Positions 36,076 to 47,703 of a DNA stretch of 64,000 nt are shown in pieces; position 1 is the stretch's first letter, and every line of letters starts with the position of its first letter. The position numbers were made by a program, and so were the translations under genes. This stretch comes from Trema orientale. Taxonomy: Eukaryota; Streptophyta; Magnoliopsida; Rosales; Cannabaceae. The DNA lies in NCBI GenBank assembly GCA_002914845.1, contig JXTC01000244.1, positions 367,999 through 431,998 of the forward strand. The letters are read 5' to 3'. The notes beneath the pieces were generated by a model, which saw nothing but the letters and a program-made list of their open reading frames with translations, did no database searches and was not told where the DNA came from.

Positions 36076-38721
36076 TGTAAAATCTAGTAACTTTAAGGGG
36101 CAAAAGAGACTTTTTAAGCACAATGGCAAACTTGTAAATAACCATTTTCAGAATATAATAATTAAAATATCTGGAATTTAAAAATAGGGTGCTACAGTAA
36201 CCCAAAATTGCTTAAAAGGGCCTCAGATTTCATTTCTTCCTCAAACTTGGTCCTTAAAAGCACAAAAATACCAGTTTCTGCCGAGCTCCGCCGCCGCTAT
36301 ATGCCCCCTCTGACTAGCCGACGCGCCAGCCAGCCATGACCACCTCCTTCTGATGAAGCCACGCCACCAGGCCCCGCCGGATTTCGTCGCCGGAAAATGG
36401 AGATTGGCCACCTTGAAATTTTCGGCCACTGCGAGGTTTTTCGGGCACTGGAGCTCCGTCGAACCTTCGTTTGACTCACCTCCAGTACTGTTGGATTCGT
36501 CTCGTCGTCACTGACCTCCTCCAAGTGGTTGTACATCCAAATTCATCTCCGGTAAAATTTTCACTACTTTTACCGTTTTTACCAACTTTGTAAAAAGTCA
36601 TATTTATATAGTATTTTGGTTAAGTAATTTATTTACCTGAGATAAATATATGAGGTGAAAGAGGGTTAAAAATCATAAATAATTACTGTTAGTAGAAGTT
36701 AAAATGATATCCAGAAGTATGTTAATTTTCGAATTGAAAAATATGGTATTTTTCTAATTTAGAATGAAAAGTGATATTTTTGCAAAACTGAACAGTACTG
36801 GACTGGAGTCTATTACTATTCAGATTTGGGCCTTAGGCTGAGATTAGAAAACTGTTACTTTTTGAATTATTATTGCAAAAATAACATTTTTTTACAAATA
36901 ATTAATGAATTTGACATGTTTTCAAATATTTTCAAAAGTGATATTTTCTTAAATAATTTTGTGATAATAATAATTTTTAAAATATTTCAGAAAAGTGATA
37001 TTTTTGAAAATAATCAGCAAAAATGAAATTTTTCTAAATATTTTGGAAAAAGTGGACATTTTCAAATTAATTCCAAAAAGAGATATTTTTGTAATTCTCA
37101 GATTTAAAGCCTGTTTAAGGCTCGGGATCTCGAAATTGAATTCTGATTCCAAATTTGGAATTAGTGAGGTCGAGAAATGAATTTTGACATGTACTATCGC
37201 TATGTTTCGAAATGGCACAAATTTCGAGACTCGTAAATAGTATCGTTTTGCTTGCTACGGGGCGGGTCTTGCATTGGGACCCACTTTTGACAAAGTATAT
37301 GTCTAATTTATCATTTTTGGGTGCTCTAAATTCACTGGTGATCTCTAATTCTCCATTTGAGGCTCCGGTGGAAAACTCACTTTCCTAAGTGGGCTTACCA
37401 AGATCCCGAAACAACTGTTTAAACACCCAAATGACCAACGTGAGTTTCTTTGAATGTCTTTAGCTTGGTATAGCTACGATATTGAGATAAGGGTGGGTTC
37501 AATTAGCTGGTTTTATACTTGATTTGATTGTATTATAGTTGATTTGTGAAAAACCGTGAATTTTATGACAATTGGTAAATTATTGAGACACATTGGATTA
37601 TACTGGGATTGGACTGTGTGAAATTTTATATATATTTTTAAATTGTGATTATTGGGTAATACAGTGGTGTGCTGCCCATATTATAGTAAATCCCAAGAAT
37701 AATGCTAAGTAGAAATTTAAAGCATGATTTGATTATGCCTTGTGCATGGTTATTGTGTACTTTTAAATATTGTACATACCATAGGATCGTACATAATATA
37801 CATCTTAGACATCCGGTGTTTAGTGGGCGGCCAGTATCCCTGCCCTCAGTGAGAGCCTGTAAACCCATGCGGGATTTTCTGATTATTCCCATTCGGTAGG
37901 TATAGGCATTCAGTTGCCCCTCTAGTTCGGTAGGCTTAGATACATGGGTGTTCCTCCGGTTTTCTGAGATAGATATCAGGCAGAGAGTACTTAATACACG
38001 TAGTACGAGTTACTCTGGTTCGTGATGAGAGGATGTGAGCTCATGGGATAGGATGATTTATGATATGTACAATTATATAGATTTGATTTTCGTTTTGAAT
38101 ATGTGATTATTCTGGATACCAATTATTTTATAAACTTGGTTTATAAATAGATTTTGGAAAATGTGTTAACCATGCAGGTTTGGTAAAATCGCATCCATTC
38201 AAAAATATAATTGAATTTCTACTGAGCATGTGAATGCTCACCCCCTACTTCTCCCACTTTCGTGTGTTTATCTAACTGAGGTAGTAATTCTGGTGGTCAG
38301 ACAAGTTGCGTAGCTTGTACTCACAGTTCTACTCTAAATCCCTGGTGGGTTTTCATACTCTGTTGACTTTCTTTCCTTATTCAATTATTTAGCCAAGGTC
38401 AGTAAGTGGATGTATGAGGATGATTTTGTTGATAATTTGAGAACTTAAAATTGCAAATGATTTTATGTAACCTATTTTGGACATTGAACTAAAGGTTTCA
38501 GTTGAACTCAATTTACCAAAGTTTATGATTTCTAAACAAGTTTCCATAGCTAGANATTAAAACTAACAAGAGTTTTAATGATTATGGAATTTATAATGAT
38601 TTGAGGACTAAAACGAAATTATCTAATACTCGATTTCTCTTAAATTTTATAAAATTAATATTTTATTATATTTTCATATAAAATTACTAAAAGTCACGGT
38701 TTTAGATTTTTGGTCTTGACA
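36076..38721 (+). repeat. Full-length 3' LTR (2.65 kb)
   Basis: Begins TGTAAAATCTAGTAACTTTA and ends GGTCTTGACA. It carries the GC-rich block near 36290-36540, GCTTGGTATAGCTACGATATTGAG near 37460, and the AATTCTGGTGGTCAGAC region near 38290. A single N at 38555 hides a deletion of about 35 bp relative to the inverted copy. Confidence 0.75.
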
Positions 38722-39506
38722 TGGTTGGTTACTTATGATAACCTAAAAAATTACGGTTGTAATTTATTGGCTTCTCTTTTTCTATAATGATAATAATAAT
38801 AAATTCCATAAAAATTCAAATAAAAAAACTGTTATTTTAAATAGAAAAATTATTAACCCAAAAAAAAAAAGAATTAAACAAAAATTTAAAAAGAATATTT
38901 TTCTAATTCTTTACAAATTAAAGTGAAAAAAGGTATTAATATTCCTAACGAAAGAAAAAAGTTCTTTCGTCACTAAGAGGGATGCTTTTTTTTCAATTGA
39001 ATAAAAGAGTTAAAAAAATAGAACCTTAAAAATAAGTGTGACCAAGTTCAAACCATACACATGCATAGAGTTGCCAAAGTATCAAAGTTCAAACCATGTA
39101 CTAGCACAAGAGTTCAGAAATTATTAAAAACTTTTCATATATGTATAAATGCATTTTCACTTATAAGAAACATATAAATGTGTTAATATATAAATATATA
39201 TAAAACAAACAAATGAGAAAAAGAACGGAAATGAGATTGGAACCATACTTTGAAATAAAAAGTAATGGCACTTGCCACTCGTCTAATACAAATCATATGT
39301 GCTTTTGAATATATATATATACGTGAGTTTAAAAAAGTTGGTTTTAATTACAACTTTTGCCACCACGATTTTTGCTCTTAACATTTTCGAAAATACCAAC
39401 TAGATGCGGTATGGATGCTAATTCCGTTACAGTGCTATATATATATATATATAATTTTTTTCAATTTTCAAAGGTAATACCCAAAAAATCCCAATAATTA
39501 ATAATT
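38722..39506. other. AT-rich intronic sequence
   Basis: Nothing recognised beyond AT microsatellite tracts near 39315 and 39439. Confidence 0.5.
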
Positions 39507-39769
39507 GGGGAATTGACATAAAACAGTAGTAATTCGGACTAAAATGACTATTTTCGGAGTATTTTGAAAAATGACTTTTCTAATAGCATTATAGTGTTGT
39601 ATAATATTGTGTAAGAGAGTCACATAATTTGTAATCATTAATTAGTCTTTAAAAAATCATAATTTTATAATCACAGTACTGTGTGATATTATTAGAAATA
39701 TTATTTTTTCAAAATACTCCTAAAAATATCATCTAAGTCTAAATTATTACCAATCATGTCCATTTCCCC
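39507..39769. mobile_element. Foldback MITE in the gene 2 intron
   Basis: 263 bp with long inverted arms. The left arm starts GGGGAATTGACATAAAACAG and the right arm, inverted, reads GGGGAAATGGACATGATTGG. Both arms contain GGAGTATTTTGAAAAA and TTTCTAATA further in. The flanks TAATAATT and AAATAATT agree at 7 of 8 positions, suggesting an 8-bp (hAT-like) or similar target duplication. Confidence 0.7.
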
Positions 39770-40450
39770 AAATAATTGTATGGTCGGCTCAAGACCTTTG
39801 CCCACAAAAGACAATTTATGGTTGCCTTGACACCTCTAGATGTTCTTGAGCCAAGCCAAATCACAAATAATCATGACGCTCGGCTTGGCACCGCTAAATA
39901 TTGTAGACTTGAGAAAAATCACAAGTAAGATCAATTAGAGTACACAGCTTGGTTAGAAAATATTACAGTTATGATCAGCTTGATACACCCGCAAGTATTT
40001 CAAGCCGAGCCTGGATGGCATATATGTGAGCAAGGCCGCGATCATGAGTGCCCACGATCAATCATTTTCTAAACAATTGCATCAAACGTGACGTCAATAA
40101 ACGGTAAAAGGAGAGTACGACCGACAACTCTATAAATAGTGAGCTGCAATTTGCGCTGTGAAAAGCCATAATCTTGCCAATATTCTCTTTTCTCTGACAT
40201 TTTTTCTATCCTTGCCCACCACTAATTTGAGTGTCAAGGATGTGTGTGGCAGGTATTACCTCCCATTGTCGTGCGGCCACCATGTTTTTTTTTTCGCAAC
40301 TGTACAGTCCAATCTCAGCATAACCAGAAAGCAATGAAGGTGGAAAAGTGATGTGCACGAAATCGGTGTTTGGATAAAATCTCAAACGAAAGATAGTAAA
40401 TGTTAATACTATCATTAGAGAAGAGAATTTTTTGAGGAACGATAGTTTTT
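39770..40450 (+). other. Possible LTR fragment
   Basis: Carries a CTATAAATA box at about 40131 in a GC-richer context than its neighbours, then sequence resembling an LTR leader (ATCTTGCCAATATTCTC). No terminal TG/CA or target duplication was identified. It could equally be an unrelated repeat. Confidence 0.25.
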
Positions 40451-40499
40451 CCAACTAGTTTCTCTGAGTAAATTGAATTAATCGTTTCTTAATTTCCTT

Positions 40500-41214
40500 G
40501 AAATGTCTACATCCACAAATTTGAAGTCATCCTCAATTATATATATAACATAAGGATATTTGACATTATGAGGTAGGTATGAAATTGCGCTCAACTGTCT
40601 CAATTTATTGTCTCTTCCCTGTCTCACAATAAGTAAATAAATTCACATCACCTTATTTTCAGCAATGGATTTATTTATTCACTCGCCATGCAATGCTCTC
40701 ATACTGTTTAAGGATAAAGTCACGTTATTTAGTTATAGTTAGTAAAACAGGGAGGACATACCAAAAAAATGAGACAGAGATGATCACATTCCGAATATGT
40801 GACAGTATCATCTTATGTCTATGACGAAAGAATAAATAAATAAAATCTTCCACTGGAACAGAGGCAAAGTAGAGTTCAAGAAAACGTCCCATGGAACCCT
40901 TCAAGAGATCTCTAATCTTATGGAAGCAACTCCCTATAAGACAATATTTTGTACATAGAGAGACAGCTAGATAACATACAATAGGTATATAAAGAGGAGG
41001 AACAACATAAACCAGAACCCCAAACTGGAAAATTAAGCAAACCTATAGTTAAAAAGGCATATCAACCATGTAACAATATTAATATGTAACTGTCACACGT
41101 AAACTTTGAATAATCCTCTATTATAAATATAACCGTAGATAAGACAAATGTGTATAGATGTAGACAGATACTATAGATAATGAATATTTACATATATGAA
41201 GAGTGAAGGAAGAC
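40500..41214. other. Ancestral exon 1-proximal intron of gene 2
   Basis: Aligns with the intron of gene 3 (about 54890-54950 and 55330-55789), for example at CATTATGAGGTAGGTA and CCCCAAACTGGAAAATTAAG. It has no Mutator-like MITE, so it preserves that empty site near 40585. Confidence 0.7.
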
Positions 41215-41311
41215 CTGTTTTTTGTGTGCTTGCAATTAGCAGCCCAAATAGGAGCATTGCGTAAATCATCGTGGAAAAGCGATTGGCAGCTGAATTGGAT
41301 ATTTTGGCCAT
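41215..41311 (-). CDS. Glucan endo-1,3-beta-glucosidase (GH17), gene 2, exon 1
   Basis: 97-bp first exon, 32 codons plus one base. It reads MAKISNSAANRFSTMIYAML and then LFGLLIASTQKT, a signal peptide, followed by donor ACAG|GTCTTCC in phase 1. It aligns codon for codon with exon 1 of gene 3. A longer in-frame start exists upstream at 41404, but the conserved ATG at 41311 and the TATA box 66 bp above it favour the short form. Its only available exon 2 downstream is 26539-27488, because gene 3 lies upstream. Confidence 0.8.
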
Positions 41312-41376
41312 AGTGAGAGGGGGCTTACAAAGATGTTTGCAAATTAAATACGGCTCATTAGAGCTGCATAAAGCTC

Positions 41377-41384
41377 CTTTTATA
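41377..41384 (-). promoter_or_regulatory. TATA box of glucanase gene 2
   Basis: TATAAAAG on the minus strand, about 66 bp above the ATG, in the context CTATAAAAGGAGC, close to that of gene 3. Confidence 0.65.
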
Positions 41385-41459
41385 GATGAAATTATAAATT
41401 CCATGATTCCATTCAGTGGAGTTTTAATTTAGTGCTTAATTGAATTATATATATTAGCT

Positions 41460-41472
41460 AGTGCTTGACTCG
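41460..41472 (+). promoter_or_regulatory. Shared upstream 13-mer, gene 2 copy
   Basis: AGTGCTTGACTCG on the plus strand, about 150 bp above the ATG, followed by GTTTGTCAAAAGTGCTCGAG. Inverted relative to gene 1. Confidence 0.45.
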
Positions 41473-41739
41473 CGGTTTGTCAAAAGTGCTCGAGTCACTA
41501 TATATTTTTTATTCAATGATGTTGAGTATGTGGAAAGCTTTTCTGTTTTTGATTGGGGGACCTTCGATATTTGTGTCATTCAGAAGGATGTTCTGGAATA
41601 ACCAGCTTGTTCAACAGGAACGACAATTGAGTAGATTTTTCTTTCTTTGTTGAGTCATGGACAACTTTTTGTCAAGACGGCTGTCTATTTTATTTTGTTT
41701 TACTTTTGTTATAATTAAAATTATATAACCAAGGGAAAA

Positions 41740-42583
41740 AGCTATAATGATCGTATGTATACTAGTGATATTGAGTTCCAATCACCTCTCCAAGTAATAT
41801 GTACATGTACTTTTTTAATGAGTATCACAATATTTATTCATTGATGGTATTCTAATTTGAATAGTTTGATTTTGATCGAATGGTTCGTGTGATTAGTTAG
41901 ATTTTTTTTAATTCCATTATGTTAATTTTAATTGTATAAAAAAATTAAATTGATTAATCCTATTTAAAGTTGTTGAAAACGGAAACTAGTTAAAGTATGT
42001 ACAAAATTTAAATTGATTCATATATAAAGTTTTTTTTAACAAATTTTATTTCCATAAAATTCCTTTATGTATAATAGGTCTCTTTTTCAGTTCATTTGGT
42101 TAATATTATTTTGACGAATAATAAGATTAATAGTTTTTTAAATAATTATTCTTATTTAAAGAATAGAAATTAATTAAAATATGTACAAACTTTAAGCTGA
42201 TTCATATATAAAGACAAAAAAAATTTCTTTCAATGCGGTTCCTTTGTATCATAGTTTTTTTATTAAAAAAATAAAAAAGAAAAGCAACTTATTCATAACA
42301 TAAAAATTATGCATATTTTGGAGTTTACCTTTTTGTCCAAGAGCAAAAAGAAATTGAGAAATTTGATAAAATATTAAATTAAAATATTAAATTCACAGTA
42401 GTAAATATAGCTTTAAATTAAAGCTAACTAAAAAAAATTAAACTTTAAAGTTAAAATTTTAAAAGGAAAGAAATCAAAAAATGAATTAGAAATTTATACA
42501 TTAAATGAGATGATTTGCTATTGTAAGTTTATTTCTAAATTAGTCAAACTTACTCATCTATGGAGCAAAAATGAAAGTACCTA
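41740..42583. other. AT-rich spacer with a diverged direct repeat
   Basis: Two related blocks near 41995-42075 and 42180-42250 share ATGTACAAA and GATTCATATATAAAG. No coding region is supported. Confidence 0.5.
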
Positions 42584-43164
42584 TTGAAAACTCACCATTC
42601 TGAATCCCTAAATATTACTATCCAAATTGCCAACTCAACCCACACGCCCATTACCCAACACCTCCCCATCAGAAAAAGAAAACCCATAACTCAAAGCCCA
42701 CTAACTCACATCTCTAAAAAAGCCCACCATTTGAATCTCTCAGAACTCAATATTGAGCCCACACCAAAACAGGGTGACTCAGTCGACCCATCACACCACC
42801 AACTCAGCACATCACGGGCTCTCCCCACTAACTGCCCATCAGTAATTGTTTTATCCGGTTCCAGCCGATCTCCTACCACCAACCCATTTAGCCCAAACTA
42901 AGCTTGCATTCCTGACTTTGAAGATCAAATCCCTCGCTTCTGCCATGGACTGTCTCCTAGTCCACACCACACAAGCCAGACACCACCAAGATTCCATTCC
43001 TCATGGAAGAAAAGGGCAAGGAATGTATCTGTTATAGTTCCTCCCCGCCCTATCCCAGCTGAATCGGGTTTTGGCTCGCACAAACATGTTGAGGGTCATC
43101 TTTCACTCTCTGTTGTCGATAGCAACTCACCTGTGGAGGCTGCCAAAGTCCCTCCACAGGAGCA

Positions 43165-43528
43165 ATGATTGCCCTAGCTTGGAACTGTCGAGGTCTGGCC
43201 TCTCGCTCGACAGTTCTTGATCTAAAGGCCCTCCTATCCTCATTCTCTCCTGACCTCCTCATTCTTTCTGAAACTAAAATCCCTACCTCAAAACTCTCAA
43301 CTTGCCTCAACTCTCTTCATTTTTATAATCTTGTCCACGTCCCTCCTGTTGGCCTCTCTGGGGGCCTTTGTGTTGCTTGGAAAAATGGCTTAGATTTTGA
43401 ACCAACTTTGATGACAAAGAATGTAATTTCAGGTCTTATCTATTCTGACCCTCCCTCTCACCCGTGGCTGCTCTCAGCCGTTTATGGGCCACCACACAAC
43501 TCTGACCGTGATGCCTTTTGGAATAAAT
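43165..43528 (+). pseudogene. LINE ORF2 endonuclease, N-terminal part
   Basis: Reads MIALAWNCRGLASRSTVLDL, with the apurinic-type endonuclease start WNCRGL and the metal-binding ILSETK motif. SGGLCVAWKNG and SAVYGPP follow. The frame runs into the N gap at 43529. The catalytic His and the C-terminal part of the domain are missing, lost in the gap. Confidence 0.85.
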
Positions 43529-43751
43529 NNNNNNNNNNNNNNNNNNNNNNNNNNNNNNNNNNNNNNNNNNNNNNNNNNNNNNNNNNNNNNNNNNNNNNNN
43601 NNNNNNNNNNNNNNNNNNNNNNNNNNNNNNNNNNNNNNNNNNNNNNNNNNNNNNNNNNNNNNNNNNNNNNNNNNNNNNNNNNNNNNNNNNNNNNNNNNNN
43701 NNNNNNNNNNNNNNNNNNNNNNNNNNNNNNNNNNNNNNNNNNNNNNNNNNN
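43529..43751. other. Assembly gap (223 N)
   Basis: Separates the endonuclease start from the region just before RT. In plant L1 elements that interval is usually several hundred bases longer, so the gap size is probably nominal. Confidence 0.95.
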
Positions 43752-45679
43752 GCTGCACAAAGTTTTTCTTTGTCTCAACAATTACCAGGAGGAGAAGAAA
43801 TTCAATTGAGTTCATTAAGGACTCTCAAGGTAATTGGTTAAACTCTAGACAGACCATTGGTTCAGCTTTGATGCAGAAGTTTAAAGAGACCTACTATCCA
43901 GCTTCCTTTCATCCTTGCCCTGATCTGGGTGAGTTAATCACACCAGTAATATCAACCCAGGAAAACTCCATCTTGTGCGCTATCCCTGATGATAATGAGA
44001 TTCGTGAAGCTTTATTCACAATGGGGTCACTGAAGGCCCCAGGCCCGGATGGGATGTCGGTCCTGTTTTACAAACACTACTGGTCAATAGTCGGTTTGGA
44101 CTTGATTTCCACAGTCAGGAATTTTTTCCTTACAGCTCACATGAATCCCTCCATAAACACTACTAATTTGGTTCTCATACCAAAAAACCAACATCCCACT
44201 TCCATTAACCATTTTCGACCTATATCCCTTTGCAATGTGGCTTACAAAGTCATTTCCAAAATTTTGGCCAATAGACTCAAGCCTTTGCTCCCTAAAATCA
44301 TTTGTCCCACACAATCAGCATTTGTCCCAAATCGTTCCATTAATGATAACAATGTCATTCTCCAAGAAGTTTTGCATACTATGAGTCGAAAGAAGGGGAA
44401 AGAAGGCTTTATGGCTCTCAAGTTTGACCTCGAAAAAGCCTATGATAAGCTGAATTGGGGATTCATTCTTCAAGTTTTGAGAAATTTTGGATTCCATGAA
44501 CAATGGATCCGTTGGATCAAAGGATGTGTTACAACTACCAGATTCAACCTTATGCTCAATGGCTCTACTTTTGATTCGTTCCAACCCCATAGGGGCTTAC
44601 GCCAAGGTGATCCCCTATCACTATACTTGTTTATCATCGGAATGGAGGTCCTCTCTAGATGTATCCAATTTAAGGTGGAGTCAGGGGACATCAAAGGTAT
44701 AAAACTCTCTCGCACAGGGCCTTCTCTACATCACCTCTTCTTTGCGGATGACCTCCTGTTATTTGGGCGTGCAACTATAGAGGAAGCAAAGGCTCTTCAA
44801 GAGAGCTTGCTTCAGTTCTGCTCATGGTCGGGCCAGACTATTAGTCTAGACAAATCCTCTATTCATTTCAGCAACAATCTGGATGGGACTAAAAAGCACC
44901 AACTTGCGAGTTTTTTGAAGATGAAATAAGGGCCTAAAAACTCGAAATACCTTGGTCTCCCAATGTTTAGAGGTAGAAATAAAACTGCGAATTTCTAATT
45001 TATTTTGGATAATATGCAATCTCGAATAGCTGGTTGGAAAGGGAAGCTCCTTTCCAAGGCGGGGCGCTTAACCCTCATCAAGTCTGTTGGCCAATCCATA
45101 GCTTCTTATGCTATGCAAATAATTGCTCTTCCCATGTCCATGTGCCAGAAACTTGATGCAATGCTGAGACGTTTTTGGTGGGGCACGAATGCTAGAGGGA
45201 ACACCAAATTGTGCCTTTGTTCATGGAATGCCTTGTGCACTCTAAAGTCAGTCGGTGGTCTGGGCCTTCGTCGATCTGCAGACATAAATTGGGCTTTACT
45301 TGGGAAATGGGGGTGGGGTTTTTTATCTAATGAAAATTCCCTTTGCTTACAGGTACTCAAAGCCAGATACATTGGCCACAACTCGTTTCTCAACATTAAG
45401 GCAGCACCCAACGCTTCGTCAACCTGGAAGAGTATCTGTAAAGCCCAAGACCTCATTCTCAAAGGGGCTTGTCGGTGTATTGGAGATGGGTCTAGTACAA
45501 TCATTTGGAACCATCCTTGGGTCTCGGGAATCAAAAACTTTAAACCAATCCCGAAAGGAAATCCTTGCTTGGGTTTCTATACGGTAGCAGATTTCATTCT
45601 CCTAAATGGTCAATGGGATTATGCAAAACTCCTCTTATCCTTCAACCCATCCGAAGCCACAGCCATTGCTCAAATCTAG
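43752..45679 (+). pseudogene. LINE ORF2 reverse transcriptase and downstream region
   Basis: Reverse transcriptase in one frame with three in-frame stops (44927, 44996, 45677). Motifs in order are KAPGPDGM, FRPISLCNVAYK, FDLEKAYDKLNW, GLRQGDPLS and the catalytic FADDLLLF. After the stops the conserved downstream region continues with MQSRIAGWKGKLLSKAGRLT and VGGLGLRRSADINWALLGKW. It copies LINE RNA into DNA at the nicked target. The stops make this copy inactive as it stands. Confidence 0.88.
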
Positions 45680-46803
45680 CTTCCAACAACCCCTCGTAAT
45701 GATTTCTGGTTCTGGCCCCCATCCAAAAGTGGTAAATTCTCTACCAAATCGGCCTACTTAACAGACCAAGGTCACCGCTTCATAAATCACACCCCTCTCC
45801 CAACAAAATTTTGGAACCACCTCTGGTCATCAAAGATTCCTAACCGCCACAAAATTTTGTGGTGGCAAGCTATTCTTGATGCTCTCCCCTGCCGAAGTCG
45901 CCTAGCTAGAGTCTTCGGGATTACCGAAATTGCATGTCCTTTTTGTCATTGCCATTCCGAGACAATCGAACATATTTTTCTCTTCTGTGATTTGGCTAAT
46001 AGAATATGGTTTACTTCTCCTTGGACCCTTAAGCCTTCCCCTGCTCATACTCCCACCATTGCATCCTGGTTTATTTTCATTTGGGACATAAATCCTGACT
46101 CTTACTCTGACCAACTTTTATTCAGCTCCATTGTCTTTGAACAAATTTGGAAAGGAAGAAATGAGATGCTCCACAATGACTCCAACATCAATCTTGATCA
46201 CCTCTTGCAATCTATAGGCTCAACCTTTGCTTACTACTCGAAGGCCCTAGCTAAATCTACTCCGACAACTCAAACTTCAAGCTGGACTCCTCCTCCACAG
46301 GATTGGTTTAAACTTAATTTTGACGCTGCAATCACCAATGACTTGGTAGTCGTTGCGGCGGTCTGCCGTAATTCATATGGAGCTATAATTGGATTAGAAA
46401 CCCGGGTATGTGGGATATCTTCAGCACTCATTGGTGAAGCCCGTGCAGCTCTCTTAGATGTCCAGCTGGCCAAAAGTCTCAACTGTCAATGCATCATCCT
46501 AGAAGGGGACTCAAATAATGTAATCGAGGGCTTTCACCAGGTTGAGGCCATTTGCAATGGGAGATTTCAAATCTAGTTTATGACTACAAAACATTGCTGA
46601 AATCGTTTTGTGCTTGGTCAACAAATGTAGTACCGAGACTTTCTAATTGTTTTGCCCATAACATTGCAAAATGGGCCTCTTGGTCTACTAGCTTTGGTAG
46701 ATTAGATATTAGTTCTATTCCAATTGATGTAATCTCCGATATGTATTGCTGGTCCCCATGCTCCCGTGTTGTCTCAGGTAGAGCTGAGGATCCATCCTTG
46801 TAA
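45680..46803 (+). pseudogene. LINE ORF2 zinc-binding region and RNase H domain
   Basis: Begins PTTPRNDFWFWPPSKSGKFS, followed by the zf-RVT pattern KIPNRHKILWWQAILDALP, CPFCHCHSETIEHIFLFC. An RNase H domain follows (LNFDAAITND, GEARAALLDVQLA, LEGDSNNVIEGF). A frameshift near 46555 moves the C-terminus (FAHNIAKWASW) to the next frame, ending at 46803. An RNase H domain at the end of ORF2 is characteristic of a group of plant L1 elements. Confidence 0.85.
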
Positions 46804-47703
46804 TTTCTTTCAGTTTTTAATATCATCGCCTCTTATTACCATAAAAAATATATACATGAATAATGTCACAACACTCTTAAAATAAATTACTAAACTACCG
46901 GTTTTATATGGAAAGGAAATAATCATGATTAAATTTAGATTTCCACATGTTACATGGGGTTATCTATTTTTGCTTGTCAACAGGGATTCCACAAACCAAA
47001 ATTTATTTGGCGACCTCTACAGGACGAGTATGCATACGTTTTCAAAAAAACAAAATAAAACAAAAAACAAAAATAAAACAAAAAAAAAAACTCGATAGTT
47101 TTTTTATATTTCCACCTCTTTCATAAAAATACATACACCCCAATAAATTGTAAATTTTTAAAATTTTCTTTCCCCATACTTTTTAAATTATCATTAAATC
47201 CAAAAATCCTGATCATTTTTGAATTCATCTGATTTAGAACTCTACTTCCTTTTGTCTTCTTCTCCAGTTGTCTTTTTTTCTTTTTAATTATACTTTTTAA
47301 GATTTTGATTTATATTAATGAAAAAACAAAAAAAAAGATGAAGCAGGCAAGATGGATAGAAAAACGGCTCGTTTCCAAAGTCTATTCATGCTTTTTATAA
47401 TACTAACGATACCATAAATATATATAGGTTGTCAATCTAGTAGGTATTATATTTTTTTAACTTATGTGTAGATATTTTTTTAGCCATTAGGTCATCATCT
47501 AATGGTGATCCAATAGGTATAATGAGGTGCATGAAAAGAAGTGCATCATTAATGTTTTTTCTCTCTCTTACTTTTTAATATAAAAAAAATGTGCATAATA
47601 AATTTTCATTAGCCAAAATGATACCTATGTATAGGTAAAAAAAAAAAAAATTCTACTGGATTGGTACCCATATATATACATATATATATATGGGCTATGT
47701 ACA
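46804..47703. other. AT-rich spacer
   Basis: Low-complexity A and T tracts. No element end or coding region recognised. Confidence 0.5.

Larger units (their letters stand above)
31318..38721 (+). mobile_element. Rearranged gypsy element with TGGTT target duplication
   Basis: The outer ends are TGTAAAATCTGGTAAC at 31318 and TTGGTCTTGACA at 38721, flanked by TGGTT (31313-31317) and TGGTT (38722-38726). This is an exact 5-bp target duplication, so both ends come from one insertion. Inside, only the first 1 kb of the 5' LTR is present. An inverted LTR (32311-34857), a 1.2-kb middle part and a full plus-strand 3' LTR (36076-38721) follow. No gag or pol remains. Confidence 0.7.
27489..41214 (-). 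other. Intron of glucanase gene 2 (13.7 kb, transposon-filled)
   Basis: Runs from donor ACAG|GTCTTCC to acceptor ATGCAG|CT. Its first 700 bp or so (40.5-41.2 kb) and last 200 bp (27.49-27.69 kb) align with the two ends of gene 3's 1845-bp intron, so these are one intron pushed apart. The inserted material includes a solo LTR (27703-29511), a TAACTAGT-rich repeat (30140-31290), a rearranged gypsy element (31318-38721) and a MITE (39507-39769). Confidence 0.75.
42584..46803 (+). mobile_element. L1-type LINE retrotransposon, decayed
   Basis: Non-LTR retrotransposon in plus orientation. In order it shows a weak N-terminal frame (42584-42901, possibly the tail of ORF1), an endonuclease start (43165), an assembly gap, reverse transcriptase, a zinc-binding region (zf-RVT) and an RNase H domain. 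It lacks LTRs. Stops at 44927, 44996 and 45677 and a frameshift near 46555 break the main frame, so this copy is not autonomous. No poly(A) tail or target duplication was recognised at the 3' side. It lies between the promoter of gene 2 and the 3' end of gene 3. Confidence 0.85.

Noticed and set aside
41215..41311. Exon 1 at 41.2 kb considered as an orphan duplicate
   Set aside because: The intron sequence beside it and beside exon 2 at 27.5 kb together reconstruct the intron of gene 3, so one gene is the simpler reading.
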